The notes under the pieces: generated by a model
The model's input: the letters and a program-made list of their open reading frames with translations, nothing else
The model's database searches: none
Told to the model about the DNA's origin: nothing
Shown: in pieces, positions 1-7,901 of the stretch
How positions within the stretch are numbered: position 1 is the stretch's first letter
How the letters are laid out: each line of letters opens with the position of its first letter
Made by a program: the position numbers and the translations under genes
From: an uncultured Collinsella sp.
Lineage (GTDB): Bacteria > Actinomycetota > Coriobacteriia > Coriobacteriales > Coriobacteriaceae
Length of the DNA: 58,291 nt
Direction of reading: 5' to 3'
Assembly: GCA_902496455.1 (NCBI GenBank)
Contig: CABVAY010000010.1
Coordinates: forward strand, 1-58,291

Positions 1-272
1 TCAACGATATGGCACCGTGGGGACACATGTATGTCAATCCTGGTCTAACAGAGCCAAAGATAAAGGACATGCCGATCTTGGGGGCTTTTGAGCGAGGGAT
101 CGTGTTTTGCGGTCGGGCTAGCCTCGCCATCTTCGCAATCCATGCGGTCGATTGGTTTATCCCCTGGCAGACGATGCCGCTGCTCATGACACTGCCGGTA
201 TCGTGGCTCTTCGCATCAATCGTGCGCTGTGCCTGCGATATCGGCCTAGCATACGTGATCAAGAAGGCATAA
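1..272 (+). CDS. C-terminal end of a probable acyltransferase-3-like membrane protein (5' partial)
   Basis: The reading frame is open from the window edge to the TAA at 270-272, giving about 89 residues. Two hydrophobic segments are visible. The first runs through GRASLAIFAIHAVDWF and the second through PLLMTLPVSWLFASIVRCA; the protein ends IKKA. A small/Gly-Arg-x-Ser-Leu-x-Ile run followed by a His in the penultimate membrane helix resembles the end of acyltransferase-3 (OatA/WecH-like) proteins, which acylate cell-surface sugars. The start and the catalytic N-terminal part lie outside the window, so the family call is tentative. An ATG at position 9 is in frame but is probably internal, because the frame stays open upstream of it. 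The gene converges on the minus-strand pair beyond the terminator at 275-309. Confidence 0.5.
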   Translation, partial: NDMAPWGHMYVNPGLTEPKIKDMPILGAFERGIVFCGRASLAIFAIHAVDWFIPWQTMPLLMTLPVSWLFASIVRCACDIGLAYVIKKA

Positions 273-274
273 TG

Positions 275-309
275 ACAGCGGGGAGGACCAACTTGGCCCT
301 CCCCGCTGT
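275..309. terminator. Bidirectional intrinsic terminator between convergent genes
   Basis: Arms at 275-286 and 298-309 form a perfect 12-bp GC-rich stem around an 11-nt loop. It lies 2 bases after the stop of the plus-strand acyltransferase fragment and 2 bases beyond the end of the minus-strand pseudogene, so it probably ends transcription from both sides. There is no long T-tract on either strand. Confidence 0.75.
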
Positions 310-311
310 AT

Positions 312-793
312 CTAGTCTGCCTTCAAACACTCGGGTAAGACGCTCCCGACTGCATCCATTGCTTGCGGCTTCAGGTACTGCTCATTGAGCTTCGCCTTTT
401 TGTAAGCATAGCGAGTGTCTGCCGAGTATTTGACCAACACATCGGTGAAGAACCGCTCCCAGCTCAGGTAGTCGCGGCTTTCGATATAGCTCGAAGGGTC
501 CTTGAGGATTTTTGGAATGTCGTTGTTAGGGATGAGGCCAGATTGCAAGAGCGTCCACTCAAATGATTCCGGGAGGAACAGGCGAACGTTCTTGTAAACG
601 CGCTGCCCCAGCACCTTTTCGATGTATGGACCAAACGCTGCACCGTCTCCTATGCGTTGTGGTCGCGGATCATCGAGATGAGCGTCGTTTTGCCCGTGCC
701 GCTGTTGCCGCGTATAAAGGAAATATTGCGCTTAAACGTGAGTGTGTATTTGACCTTTGCGCGCTCAACGATGACGGTATGCGTCCCCTTCAT
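312..793 (-). pseudogene. Broken P-loop ATPase gene, partner of the DUF4869-like gene
   Basis: An ATG at 793-791 overlaps the stop of the upstream DUF4869-like gene (TAATG). It opens a frame of 47 codons containing a Walker A motif, GNSGTGKTTL, followed by ISMIRDHNA, and stops at TAG 652-650. Coding sense resumes immediately in the -1 frame with IGDGAAFGPYIEKVL and continues through RLFLPESFEWTLLQSGL and SRDYLSWERFF to the stop at 312. From memory, ATPases that accompany DUF4869 proteins have a Walker A near the N-terminus and a DGAAFG...LPESFEW block near the C-terminus, with well over 100 residues between. Here the two blocks directly abut and are out of frame. The simplest reading is an internal deletion that removed the middle of the gene and shifted the frame. 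The family assignment is by recollection; the split frame is directly visible. Confidence 0.7.
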
Positions 794-1242
794 TATTCAT
801 CAACATCCAAAAAGTCATTCGTGGCGCCGACAAACTCCTGCATGTTTCTGACGATACGGTCGTCGTTATCGATGCGAATCTCAAAGTTCTTCCAGGGGAA
901 TTTCATGATGTGGTAAAGGGTCACCAGCACATCCTGCTCTTTGCCAATTTTGAGTAGCCAGCGGGCGCAATTGTCTCCGCAGGTGGATGCGTTGAACACC
1001 ATATCTGGGAGATTGCGAACCAGCAGCAGCGTCTTGACGCCGCCGGACAGTTCGAGTGGGGTGATCGAGCCCAGCTGCTTGCTTACGATGTTGTGGGGGC
1101 CGATGAGCTCTGACCCGTCCACGCTTTTAATAATCTGTGCGGCCATAGGGTCTTCGAACCATGAGTCCAAGTATGAGTTCCTAAAATAGGTCTCGGTATC
1201 GTAGATGGAACCGGGGTAATCTCCCAGATGGATGCTTAACAT
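793..1242 (-). CDS. DUF4869-like protein of unknown function
   Basis: This encodes 149 residues starting MLSIHLGDYPGS. The ATG at 1242 is preferred over an in-frame start 84 bases upstream because GGAG lies just ahead of it and the family begins with a short M-L-x-I-x-x-G run. Conserved-looking blocks are FRNSYLDSWFEDP, LIGPHNIVSKQLG, PLELSGGVKTLLL, FNASTCGDNCARWLLKI and LYHIMKFP. I recognise these as DUF4869, a small protein usually paired with a P-loop ATPase; no biochemical role is known to me. Its stop overlaps the start of that ATPase by one base, so the two were translationally coupled. Since the partner is broken, this gene may be a functional orphan or decaying. Base composition looks less GC-rich than the aro genes beside it, consistent with acquisition by transfer. 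Confidence 0.7.
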   Translation of the reverse strand: MLSIHLGDYPGSIYDTETYFRNSYLDSWFEDPMAAQIIKSVDGSELIGPHNIVSKQLGSITPLELSGGVKTLLLVRNLPDMVFNASTCGDNCARWLLKIGKEQDVLVTLYHIMKFPWKNFEIRIDNDDRIVRNMQEFVGATNDFLDVDE

Positions 1243-1273
1243 GCGCGTCTCCAGACGTTGTGTGACTGCTATG

Positions 1274-1279
1274 ATTATA
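1274..1279 (-). promoter_or_regulatory. Candidate -10 box for the DUF4869-like gene
   Basis: On the minus strand this reads TATAAT, a perfect consensus, about 32 bases upstream of the ATG at 1242. No good -35 hexamer is visible at 16-18 bases; that region is occupied by the hairpin at 1292-1327. Confidence 0.4.
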
Positions 1280-1287
1280 TGCCAGTA

Positions 1288-1327
1288 ATAAAGTGCCGCC
1301 AGTAGCGAGGTTGCTGCTGGCGGCACT
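1288..1327 (-). terminator. Intrinsic terminator after aroQ
   Basis: Minus-strand transcripts leaving aroQ meet an 11-bp perfect stem (arms 1317-1327 and 1292-1302) followed by TTTATTA. It lies 45 bases beyond the aroQ stop and overlaps the promoter region of the next minus-strand gene. Confidence 0.7.
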
Positions 1328-1372
1328 GGCTTTATTGGCGTGTGAATCGCGTTGATGGATTTGCACGCGAGG

Positions 1373-1810
1373 CTACTTTTCGAGATGCTCTTTCAGCAGC
1401 TCCAACGCATGGGCGTAGCCCTGCAGACCCTCGCCGGTGATGGTGGCGAAGCAGGCCAGACGGGCATAGCTTACCTGGCGGAAGTCCTCACGCGTCTCGA
1501 CGGCGCTGATGTGGACCTCCACTGTGGGGATGGCGACGGCTTTGAGAGCGTCCAGAATGGCCACGCTGGTGTGCGTGTAGGCGGCCGGGTTGATGACGAT
1601 GCCGTCGACCTTTCCGTAGGCCTCCTGGATCTTGTCGACGATGCTGCCCTCGTGGTTGGACTGGAATACCTCGATCTCGTCAAAGCCCTGCGCGGTTCCC
1701 GCCTCCTGGCAAATCTGGACCAGGCGGTCGTAGTTGTCGCTGCCGTAGATGCCCGGCTCGCGAATGCCGAGCATGTTGAGGTTGGGGCCGTTGATGACGA
1801 GCGCTTTCAT
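1373..1810 (-). CDS. aroQ: 3-dehydroquinate dehydratase, type II
   Basis: This is the third step of the shikimate pathway: dehydration of 3-dehydroquinate to 3-dehydroshikimate in the cytosol. The 145-residue length is normal for the small dodecameric type II enzyme. The N-terminus MKALVINGPNLNMLGIREP holds the conserved NGPNLN-LG-RE block. FQSNHEGSIVDKI, NPAAYTHTSVAI (catalytic His region) and VEVHISAVETRE follow in the usual order. The ATG at 1810 has AAGGAAG about 5 bases upstream; an open extension to 1864 lacks similarity. It is the last gene of the aro cluster but is separated from aroEK by a strong hairpin at 1853-1895, so its expression may be reduced or independent. Confidence 0.96.
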   Translation of the reverse strand: MKALVINGPNLNMLGIREPGIYGSDNYDRLVQICQEAGTAQGFDEIEVFQSNHEGSIVDKIQEAYGKVDGIVINPAAYTHTSVAILDALKAVAIPTVEVHISAVETREDFRQVSYARLACFATITGEGLQGYAHALELLKEHLEK

Positions 1811-1852
1811 GGTTGCTTCCTTTGCAGTTGGTCGATTTGGAGAGGGTGAATG

Positions 1853-1895
1853 AAAAACCACCACAAAGGCGCCTGTCCCCTTTGTGGTGGTTTTT
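1853..1895. terminator. Perfect 17-bp hairpin between aroEK and aroQ
   Basis: Arms at 1853-1869 and 1879-1895 are exact inverted complements of 17 bases with a 9-base loop. The outer five pairs are A:T, so each strand shows a T5 run after the GC-rich stem. It is a bidirectional intrinsic terminator by structure, and the aroEK stop codon lies immediately next to it at 1897. Confidence 0.85.
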
Positions 1896-1896
1896 G

Positions 1897-3147
1897 TTAG
1901 AGAGCGGGTGGGAGGGTGTCGAGGAGGGCGCGGGCGGTGCTGGCGGCGCAGTCGCGCGAGTCGATGATGTAGTCGGCCCAGGCGCGGTAGCGCGGCATGC
2001 GCTGCTCGGCGAGCTTGTCGATACCATCGCGAGCGGTGATGGGGCGTCCCCTATGAGCGAGTTCGTCGAGCTTGCGGTTGAGCATCACGATCTGGCTATT
2101 CTGGTGCAGCAGCGGATAGTTCTCGTCGCGCGTGACCACGCCGCCGCCGGTGGAGAGCACCAGGCCGCTGCGTTTGGAGATGTCGGCCAGTGCCGCCGTC
2201 TCCTGCTCGCGGAAGGCCGCCTCGCCGCGCTCGACGATAAAGTCGGCGCAGGGCATACCCAGGCGCTCCTCGAGGGCGCGATCGAGGTCGATGTGCTCGC
2301 GGCCCGTGAGCTGGGCGATCTGCTCGCCCACGCGGGTCTTGCCCGAGCCCGGCATGCCGATGAGCGCGATGTTCTGCTCACGGCGGGACAGGCGCTCCGT
2401 TACGTCCAGGATGCGCTCGCGCGGGGTGGCTTTGCCTGTATAGCGCTCGACGGCTTGTGCTGCTTGTGCCACAAGCATGAGCAGGCCGCCGATGCAGGGG
2501 ATGCCGCGGCGCTCGGCCTCGAGCATCAGACCCGTGCGGGCGGGGTTGTAGACAATGTCGATGACGCCCTCGACCGCATCGAGGCCTTCGAGCGTGCAGG
2601 GAGTGTCGGGGCAGCGGGGGAACATGCCGGCAGGCGTGCAGTTGACGAGCAGTGCTGCATCGGATTGTTGCGCGATGTTGCCGTAGTTGACCTCGCTTGT
2701 GCGGCCGACGGGTACGACGATGGTGCCCAGGTCGTCGAGCACCATGCTGGCCGTGGTGCCGGCACCGCCGGTGGCGCCGAGCACGAGGACCTTTTTGCCG
2801 GCAACCTCTACGCCCAGCTCCTCGACCAGGCACCGAAAACCAAAGTAGTCGGTGTTGTCGCCGCGCAGGCGGCCGTCGGGCAGGCGCGTGATGGTGTTGA
2901 CGTTGCCCATACGCTCGGCCAGGGGACTCAGTTCGTCCAGGTAGTCCATGACGGCGCGTTTGTAGGGAATGGTCACGTTGGTACCTTCCCACTCGTCGCC
3001 CGTCATAAAAGCCTCAAGATCCTCGGGCTCGCGCTCAAATCGCACGTATTCGAGCCCCGCGAGCTCCTTGTAGATGGTCGGGGTGTAGCTGTGGCCCAGC
3101 ACACGGCCCAGGACGCCGTAGGGACGGGTTGCGGCGGTATCGGTCAT
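1897..3147 (-). CDS. Shikimate dehydrogenase-shikimate kinase fusion
   Basis: This 416-residue polypeptide joins two consecutive pathway steps. Residues 1-250 are AroE-like: LGHSYTP near residue 20, NVTIPYK with catalytic Lys63, GDNTD ending in catalytic Asp100, the Rossmann stretch LVLGATGGAGTTA at 122-132, and NCTPAGMFP near 170. Residues 255-416 are AroK-like: Walker A GMPGSGKT at 264-271, the acidic shikimate/Mg region HIDLDR, FREQET, STGGGVV near 332, and RGRP lid motif near 366. It would reduce 3-dehydroshikimate with NADPH and phosphorylate shikimate at the 3-OH. The pheA stop TAG is directly followed by this ATG, and GGAGGTGCT inside the pheA end serves as ribosome site, so translation is coupled. 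No stop or restart separates the domains. Confidence 0.95.
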   Translation of the reverse strand: MTDTAATRPYGVLGRVLGHSYTPTIYKELAGLEYVRFEREPEDLEAFMTGDEWEGTNVTIPYKRAVMDYLDELSPLAERMGNVNTITRLPDGRLRGDNTDYFGFRCLVEELGVEVAGKKVLVLGATGGAGTTASMVLDDLGTIVVPVGRTSEVNYGNIAQQSDAALLVNCTPAGMFPRCPDTPCTLEGLDAVEGVIDIVYNPARTGLMLEAERRGIPCIGGLLMLVAQAAQAVERYTGKATPRERILDVTERLSRREQNIALIGMPGSGKTRVGEQIAQLTGREHIDLDRALEERLGMPCADFIVERGEAAFREQETAALADISKRSGLVLSTGGGVVTRDENYPLLHQNSQIVMLNRKLDELAHRGRPITARDGIDKLAEQRMPRYRAWADYIIDSRDCAASTARALLDTLPPAL

Positions 3148-4293
3148 CTAGAGCACCTCCGTGTAGCTGCCAAAGTAGGTGAAGCTCTCGCACACGTCGT
3201 CGATGGAATCGAGCAAGTCGTCGAGGGCCTTGCTGCCAAAGGGGCAGTCCAGGTCAAAGTAGAACATAAACTCAAAGTCACGACCGGGGATGGGGCGGCT
3301 CTCGAGCTTGATGAGGTTGATGTTGAGTGCGTAGAAGCGCTCGAGTACGCGATAGAGCGCGCCCGGCTCGTTGGCCGTGGTGATCATAAGCGAGGTGCGG
3401 TTGGCACCGGGATAGACGCGCGGTTCGCGACTGATGACGACAAAGCGCGTGTAGTTGTTGTCCGAGTCTTGAATGTTGGGCTCCAGTACTTCGAGTCCAT
3501 ACAGCGCGGCACAGCTGCGCGAGGCGATAGCGGCGAAATCGGTGCGCTCGGAGTTGGCGACCATCTCGGCCGACATGGCGGTGTTGGGGTACTTGGAGGC
3601 GTGCAGATTATGGGCCTCGATAAAGCCGGCGCACTGGGCAATGGCTTGGCCGTGGCTGTAGACCTCGCGCACGTCCTGGAACTTGGTGCCGGGTTTGACG
3701 AGTAAGTTGTGATCGATCTTGAGGTGCAGCGAGCGCACGATATGGAAGTCGAACTGTGCGAGCAGGTCGTAGACGGCGTTGACCGATCCGGCAGTTGAGT
3801 TTTCGATGGGCAGCACGCCAAACTCGCAAAAGCCGTCGCGTACGGCGCGCATAACGCCCTCGAAGGTCTCAAAGAAGGCGATATCTGGCACGTCGAAGAG
3901 CTTGCACGCGGCGATCTGGCTGTAGGCGCCCTCAACGCCCTGGCAGGCGACGGTGGCCGTCTGGGGGAAGGGCTTGTCAAAGGCTACGGCCGTGGCATGG
4001 GCCTTTTGCGACACCGTGATGCCCTTGAGCTCGTTGATGTAGCGCTGCTGCTCGGCCTTGCTCATGCTCATGAGGAGGCGGAACAGGGCGATGGTCTGGG
4101 CCTCGTAGCGCTCGGGTGCGCGGCTGGCGAGGTTGTTGAGTTTGGAGCGTTCGCGGGCGGGATCAAAGACGGCCTTGCCCATCTCGATCTTGGATTTGGC
4201 GACTTCGGTGGCAATGTCCATGCGCTCGACGAAGCTGTTGAGCAGGGTGGTGTCAATGCCATCGATGGCCTGGCGAATATCGGCAAGGTCCAT
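3148..4293 (-). CDS. pheA: Bifunctional chorismate mutase/prephenate dehydratase (P-protein)
   Basis: This 381-residue enzyme converts chorismate to prephenate and then to phenylpyruvate. Residues 1-90 are an AroQ-class helical chorismate mutase beginning MDLADIRQAIDGIDTTLL. Residues about 108-285 form the prephenate dehydratase domain, with CQGVEGAYSQIAA, PIENSTAGSV and YTRFVVI. Residues about 295-381 are an ACT domain with NEPGALYRVL and KLESRPIPG; the ESRP motif is the usual phenylalanine-binding site, so feedback inhibition by Phe is expected. The start at 4293 has AAAGGGG upstream; a longer open frame toward 4545 is arginine/proline-rich noise lying over aroC. It follows aroC after a 53-base gap. 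Confidence 0.95.
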   Translation of the reverse strand: MDLADIRQAIDGIDTTLLNSFVERMDIATEVAKSKIEMGKAVFDPARERSKLNNLASRAPERYEAQTIALFRLLMSMSKAEQQRYINELKGITVSQKAHATAVAFDKPFPQTATVACQGVEGAYSQIAACKLFDVPDIAFFETFEGVMRAVRDGFCEFGVLPIENSTAGSVNAVYDLLAQFDFHIVRSLHLKIDHNLLVKPGTKFQDVREVYSHGQAIAQCAGFIEAHNLHASKYPNTAMSAEMVANSERTDFAAIASRSCAALYGLEVLEPNIQDSDNNYTRFVVISREPRVYPGANRTSLMITTANEPGALYRVLERFYALNINLIKLESRPIPGRDFEFMFYFDLDCPFGSKALDDLLDSIDDVCESFTYFGSYTEVL

Positions 4294-4346
4294 GGAGGCC
4301 CCTTTCACGTAACGGCTGAGTTGGCAGGCAACCCAGGTGAGTCGGG

Positions 4347-5444
4347 TTAGAGCTGGGCGGCGTCCTCGAGGAGGGCGTCCCAAATCGCGAGGGCGGCGGC
4401 TGCCTCGGCTACGGGGACGGCACGCGGGACGATGCAGGGATCGTGGCGGCCGTGGACCGAGAGCTCGGCATTTTCCATGGCGTCCATGTCTACGGTCTGC
4501 TGCTCGCGACCGATAGAGGGCGTCGGCTTTACGGCCATACGCCACATGACGGGTGCACCCGTTGAAATGCCGCCCAGGATGCCGCCGGCGTTGTTGGACT
4601 CGACCGCAATCTCGCCGGTCTCGGCATCTACGCGGTATGGATCATTATTCTCGCTGCCACGCATGGCGGCCACGGCAAAGCCCATGCCAAACTCCACGCC
4701 CTTTACGGCGGGAATGCCAAACGCGATCTGCGCGATGCGGTTCTCGATGCCGTCGAACATGGGGTCACCGATCCCCGCGGGAAGCCCGTAGATGCCGCAC
4801 TCCACGATGCCGCCGATGCTGTCGAGCTCATCGCGCGCAACCAGAATTTCCTCGCGCATGCGACCGGCAGCGGCGGCGTCAATGCAGGGCAGGTCGTTCG
4901 TAAGGATCGCCTTGCGGTCGGCCTCGCGATAGACCATGTCGTCCATGGGCAGGTCCGAGATGCCGCCGATCTGCGCGACATGCGCCATGACCTTGATGCC
5001 ACGGGCCTCGAGTGCCTGCAGCGCAATACCGCCGGCGATGCATAAGGGGGCCGTTAGGCGGCCGGAGAAATGCCCGCCGCCGGCGACGTCGTGCATGTTG
5101 TGGTACTTCACGCGCGCCGGAAAGTCCGCGTGTCCCGGACGGGGCTTGCGGCGCAACTCGGAGTAATCCTTGGAGCGCGTGTTGGTGTTCTCGATAATCG
5201 CGGCGATTGGTGCGCCCGTGGTGTGTCCATCAACTATGCCGGCGATAATGTGGGCGGCGTCGGCCTCGCGGCGCTTGGTCGCGGTCTCGTCGCGACCGGG
5301 GGCGCGACGGTCCAAAAAGGCCTGCAGCTGCTCCATGTCAACGTCGATACCTGCCGGAATGCCATCGAGCGAGCAGCCGATGGCGGGGGAGTGCGACTGG
5401 CCGAAGATGCTTAAGTGCAAAACGTTGCCAAAGGTCGAGGACAT
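4347..5444 (-). CDS. aroC: Chorismate synthase
   Basis: This enzyme eliminates phosphate from 5-enolpyruvylshikimate-3-phosphate to give chorismate, needing reduced FMN. The 365 residues begin SSTFGNVLHLSIFGQSHS, the family N-terminal signature with a catalytic His. RPGHADF, AGGGHFSGRLTAP and a C-terminal SIGREQQTVDM segment follow. The ATG at 5444 sits one base after the aroA stop, with GGAGGAAT as ribosome site lying within the aroA end. Length is typical of the bacterial family. Confidence 0.97.
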   Translation of the reverse strand: MSSTFGNVLHLSIFGQSHSPAIGCSLDGIPAGIDVDMEQLQAFLDRRAPGRDETATKRREADAAHIIAGIVDGHTTGAPIAAIIENTNTRSKDYSELRRKPRPGHADFPARVKYHNMHDVAGGGHFSGRLTAPLCIAGGIALQALEARGIKVMAHVAQIGGISDLPMDDMVYREADRKAILTNDLPCIDAAAAGRMREEILVARDELDSIGGIVECGIYGLPAGIGDPMFDGIENRIAQIAFGIPAVKGVEFGMGFAVAAMRGSENNDPYRVDAETGEIAVESNNAGGILGGISTGAPVMWRMAVKPTPSIGREQQTVDMDAMENAELSVHGRHDPCIVPRAVPVAEAAAALAIWDALLEDAAQL

Positions 5445-5445
5445 G

Positions 5446-6765
5446 CTATTCCTCCTCGAGCGTGACCTTGCCGCCCAGCAGGCGGTAGTGGTCAAAGAAA
5501 TCGGGATAGGATTTGTTGACGGCCTCGGCGCCGTGGATCACGACCTCGCCGGTGGCACGGCTCGCGGCGATGGCGGCCATCATGGCGATGCGGTGGTCGT
5601 TGTGCGAATCAACCTCGCCGCCAGTAAAGGCGTCGACACCCTTGATGATGAGGCCGTCGCCGGCAATGCGCACCTGTGCGCCCAGCGCGGTGAGCTCGCG
5701 GGTGGTGGTGGCCAGGCGGTCGGATTCCTTGATGCGCAGGCGGGCGCAATCGCGGATGAACGTGCGACCCTGCGCCAACGATGCCACGGCCGAGATTACG
5801 GGCACCAGGTCGGGGATGTCGTGCGCGCTCATCTCAAAGCCGGCGAGCTTGTCGGACTGCACGGTGGCGGCGTTGGTGGAGCGCACGATGCGGGCGCCAA
5901 AGCGCGAGAGCGCGGCAAGCACGTTGCGATCACCCTGCGCGGAGCTGAGCGACACGCCCTCGACGGTGATGGGGTCGGTACCGATGGCGCCGGCGCACAG
6001 CCAAAAGGCGGCGTTGGACCAGTCGCCTTCGACAGCCACGTTACCGGGTGTGCGGTACGAGCCGCTGCTCACGCGGAAGTTCGTGATCTCGGGCTGGCCG
6101 TCCTTGGCGGGGATACGCTCGACGTTGACCTCGACGCCGAAGGCCTTCATGGCCTGGATGGTCAGGTTGATATAGGGGCGGCTCTCGATAAGGCCGGTTA
6201 CCTGCACGCAAGAGGGCTGGGCCAAAAGCGGGGCTGCCAGCAGCAAGCCGGAGATGTACTGCGAGCTCACATTGCCCGGCAGGATAAAGGTGCCCGGGCG
6301 CATGCGGCCGCTTGTCTTGAGCGGAAAGCCGCCCAGGCCCTGCAGGTCGCAGCCGGCGGCAATGATCTCGTCGGAGAGCGGGGAGAGGGGGCGTGCGCCT
6401 AGGCGGCCCTGGCCCACAAAGGTGGCCTCTGCTCCCAGCGCGCAGGCCACGGGAAGCATAAAGCGGAGTGTGGAGCCGCTCTCGCCGCAGTCGAGCGTGC
6501 CGCCCGCAAGTGCCTTGAGCAGGCCAAACTCAATACTCTTCATGGTGGGATGGACCTGGAAGCCGTCCTCGACGGTCTCGATGCGGGCGCCCAGCGCCGT
6601 GAGGCAGCGCACCGTGGCTTCGATATCGGCGCAGGTGGTGTTGCAAGTGACGTGCGTCTCGCCGTTGGCGAGTGCGGCGCAGATAATCAAGCGGTGCGCC
6701 ATCGACTTGGATGCGATGGCGGGAACGGTGCCCTTGAGCGGGGAGGGGGTGATGCGGGCTAGCAT
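5446..6765 (-). CDS. aroA: 5-Enolpyruvylshikimate-3-phosphate synthase
   Basis: This 439-residue enzyme transfers the enolpyruvyl group of phosphoenolpyruvate to shikimate-3-phosphate. The N-terminal KSMAHRLIICAAL carries the PEP-binding Lys. GESGSTLRFMLP near residue 95 replaces the classical GNAGTAMR loop, a form I associate with anaerobic Gram-positive enzymes. SSQYISGLLLAAPL, GDWSNAAFWL, RIKESDRLA and NDHRIAMMAA follow in the expected order. The ATG lies inside the last codons of aroB (overlap 6759-6765), with GGGAGA as ribosome site, so it is translationally coupled. Confidence 0.96.
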   Translation of the reverse strand: MLARITPSPLKGTVPAIASKSMAHRLIICAALANGETHVTCNTTCADIEATVRCLTALGARIETVEDGFQVHPTMKSIEFGLLKALAGGTLDCGESGSTLRFMLPVACALGAEATFVGQGRLGARPLSPLSDEIIAAGCDLQGLGGFPLKTSGRMRPGTFILPGNVSSQYISGLLLAAPLLAQPSCVQVTGLIESRPYINLTIQAMKAFGVEVNVERIPAKDGQPEITNFRVSSGSYRTPGNVAVEGDWSNAAFWLCAGAIGTDPITVEGVSLSSAQGDRNVLAALSRFGARIVRSTNAATVQSDKLAGFEMSAHDIPDLVPVISAVASLAQGRTFIRDCARLRIKESDRLATTTRELTALGAQVRIAGDGLIIKGVDAFTGGEVDSHNDHRIAMMAAIAASRATGEVVIHGAEAVNKSYPDFFDHYRLLGGKVTLEEE

Positions 6766-7865
6766 GCGGATGCGTCTCCCTTCTGGCCGAGGCCCTCGGC
6801 AATTAAATCATGGAAGGTGGAAAGCGGCGTGCGGTCGATGCTGCAGCGGCCAATGCCGTGCGGAATCACCAGGTCGATAGTGTCACCGGCGCGTTTTTTG
6901 TCGTGGAGCGCCTCGGCAAAGACGGCGTCGGCCGAGAGCTCGCAGCGGGTCTTGAGACCGTGGCGCGCGCAGAGCTCCTCGATGCGACCGGGCAGCTCGG
7001 CGTCGCAAATGCCGTGCAGGGCCGCGGCACGCGTGATGATGCCCATGCCGATCGACACGCAGTTGCCGTGCCCCAGCTCATAGTGCTCGCAGGCCTCGAC
7101 GGCATGTCCGGCGCTGTGTCCAAAGTTGAGGAGCTTGCGCTGGTTGGTCTCGCGCTCGTCGGCAACGACCACGGCGCGCTTGATGTCGATATTGCGGGCG
7201 ATGATGAGCGCCACGCGGGCCACGTCCTGGTTAAGCAGCTCCAGCGTTAGCGGGGTCTTCTCCAGCTCGGCGAAAAGCTCCGGATCGGCAATGACGGCGT
7301 GTTTGACGACCTCGCCGCAGCCGTCGGCGAACTGCTCGGGCGTGAGGGTGGCAAGGCATCCCACGTCGGCGATAACAACACTCGGCTGCCAAAAGGCACC
7401 GGCGAGATTTTTGCCGGCGGCCAGGTCGATGGCCGTCTTGCCGCCCACCGACGAGTCCACCATGGCGAGCAGGCTCGTGGGGATCTGCACAAACTTGCAG
7501 CCGCGCATGTAGGTGGCGGCCACAAAGCCGGCTACGTCGCCCACGACGCCGCCACCGAGCGCCACGATCACGTCGGAGCGCGAAAGCTCGTGCTCGGCAA
7601 CAAACTCCAAGATGTTGATGTAGGTCTCTGCGCGCTTGTGTGCCTCGCCGGCCTCGAAGGTGTAGATGCTTACCTCGTAGCCTGACGCCTCCAGGCTCTG
7701 TTTGACAGGCATCTGGTAGAGCGGACCCACGTTGGTGTCCGTCACGATGACGGCGCGAGTGCCTCCGGCGGTGGCGCGAACGAGCGGCCCTGCCTGCTCC
7801 AGCAAAAAGGTGCCCACGTGTACCTGGTAGGGGCGTGCGGTGTCGATATCGATGGTAATCGCCAT
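6759..7865 (-). CDS. aroB: 3-Dehydroquinate synthase
   Basis: This 368-residue NAD- and metal-dependent enzyme cyclises DAHP to 3-dehydroquinate. NAD-binding glycines are in ALGGGVVGDVAGFVAATYMRG. The metal ligands fit GEVVKHA (Glu), FGHSAGHAVE (His) and LGHGNCVSIGM (His). IPTSLLAMVDSSVGGKTAI is the substrate phosphate-binding segment. AAAGGACC precedes the ATG at 7865. It is 36 bases after tyrA and overlaps aroA by 7 bases. Confidence 0.97.
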   Translation of the reverse strand: MAITIDIDTARPYQVHVGTFLLEQAGPLVRATAGGTRAVIVTDTNVGPLYQMPVKQSLEASGYEVSIYTFEAGEAHKRAETYINILEFVAEHELSRSDVIVALGGGVVGDVAGFVAATYMRGCKFVQIPTSLLAMVDSSVGGKTAIDLAAGKNLAGAFWQPSVVIADVGCLATLTPEQFADGCGEVVKHAVIADPELFAELEKTPLTLELLNQDVARVALIIARNIDIKRAVVVADERETNQRKLLNFGHSAGHAVEACEHYELGHGNCVSIGMGIITRAAALHGICDAELPGRIEELCARHGLKTRCELSADAVFAEALHDKKRAGDTIDLVIPHGIGRCSIDRTPLSTFHDLIAEGLGQKGDASAC

Positions 7866-7901
7866 AAGCTATGGTCCTTTCGACCTGGCGTGATAGGTGG
7901 T

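Noticed and set aside
1813..3705. A 630-codon plus-strand open frame through aroEK and pheA.
   Set aside because: It is antisense to two complete conserved enzymes and has no domain or good ribosome site.
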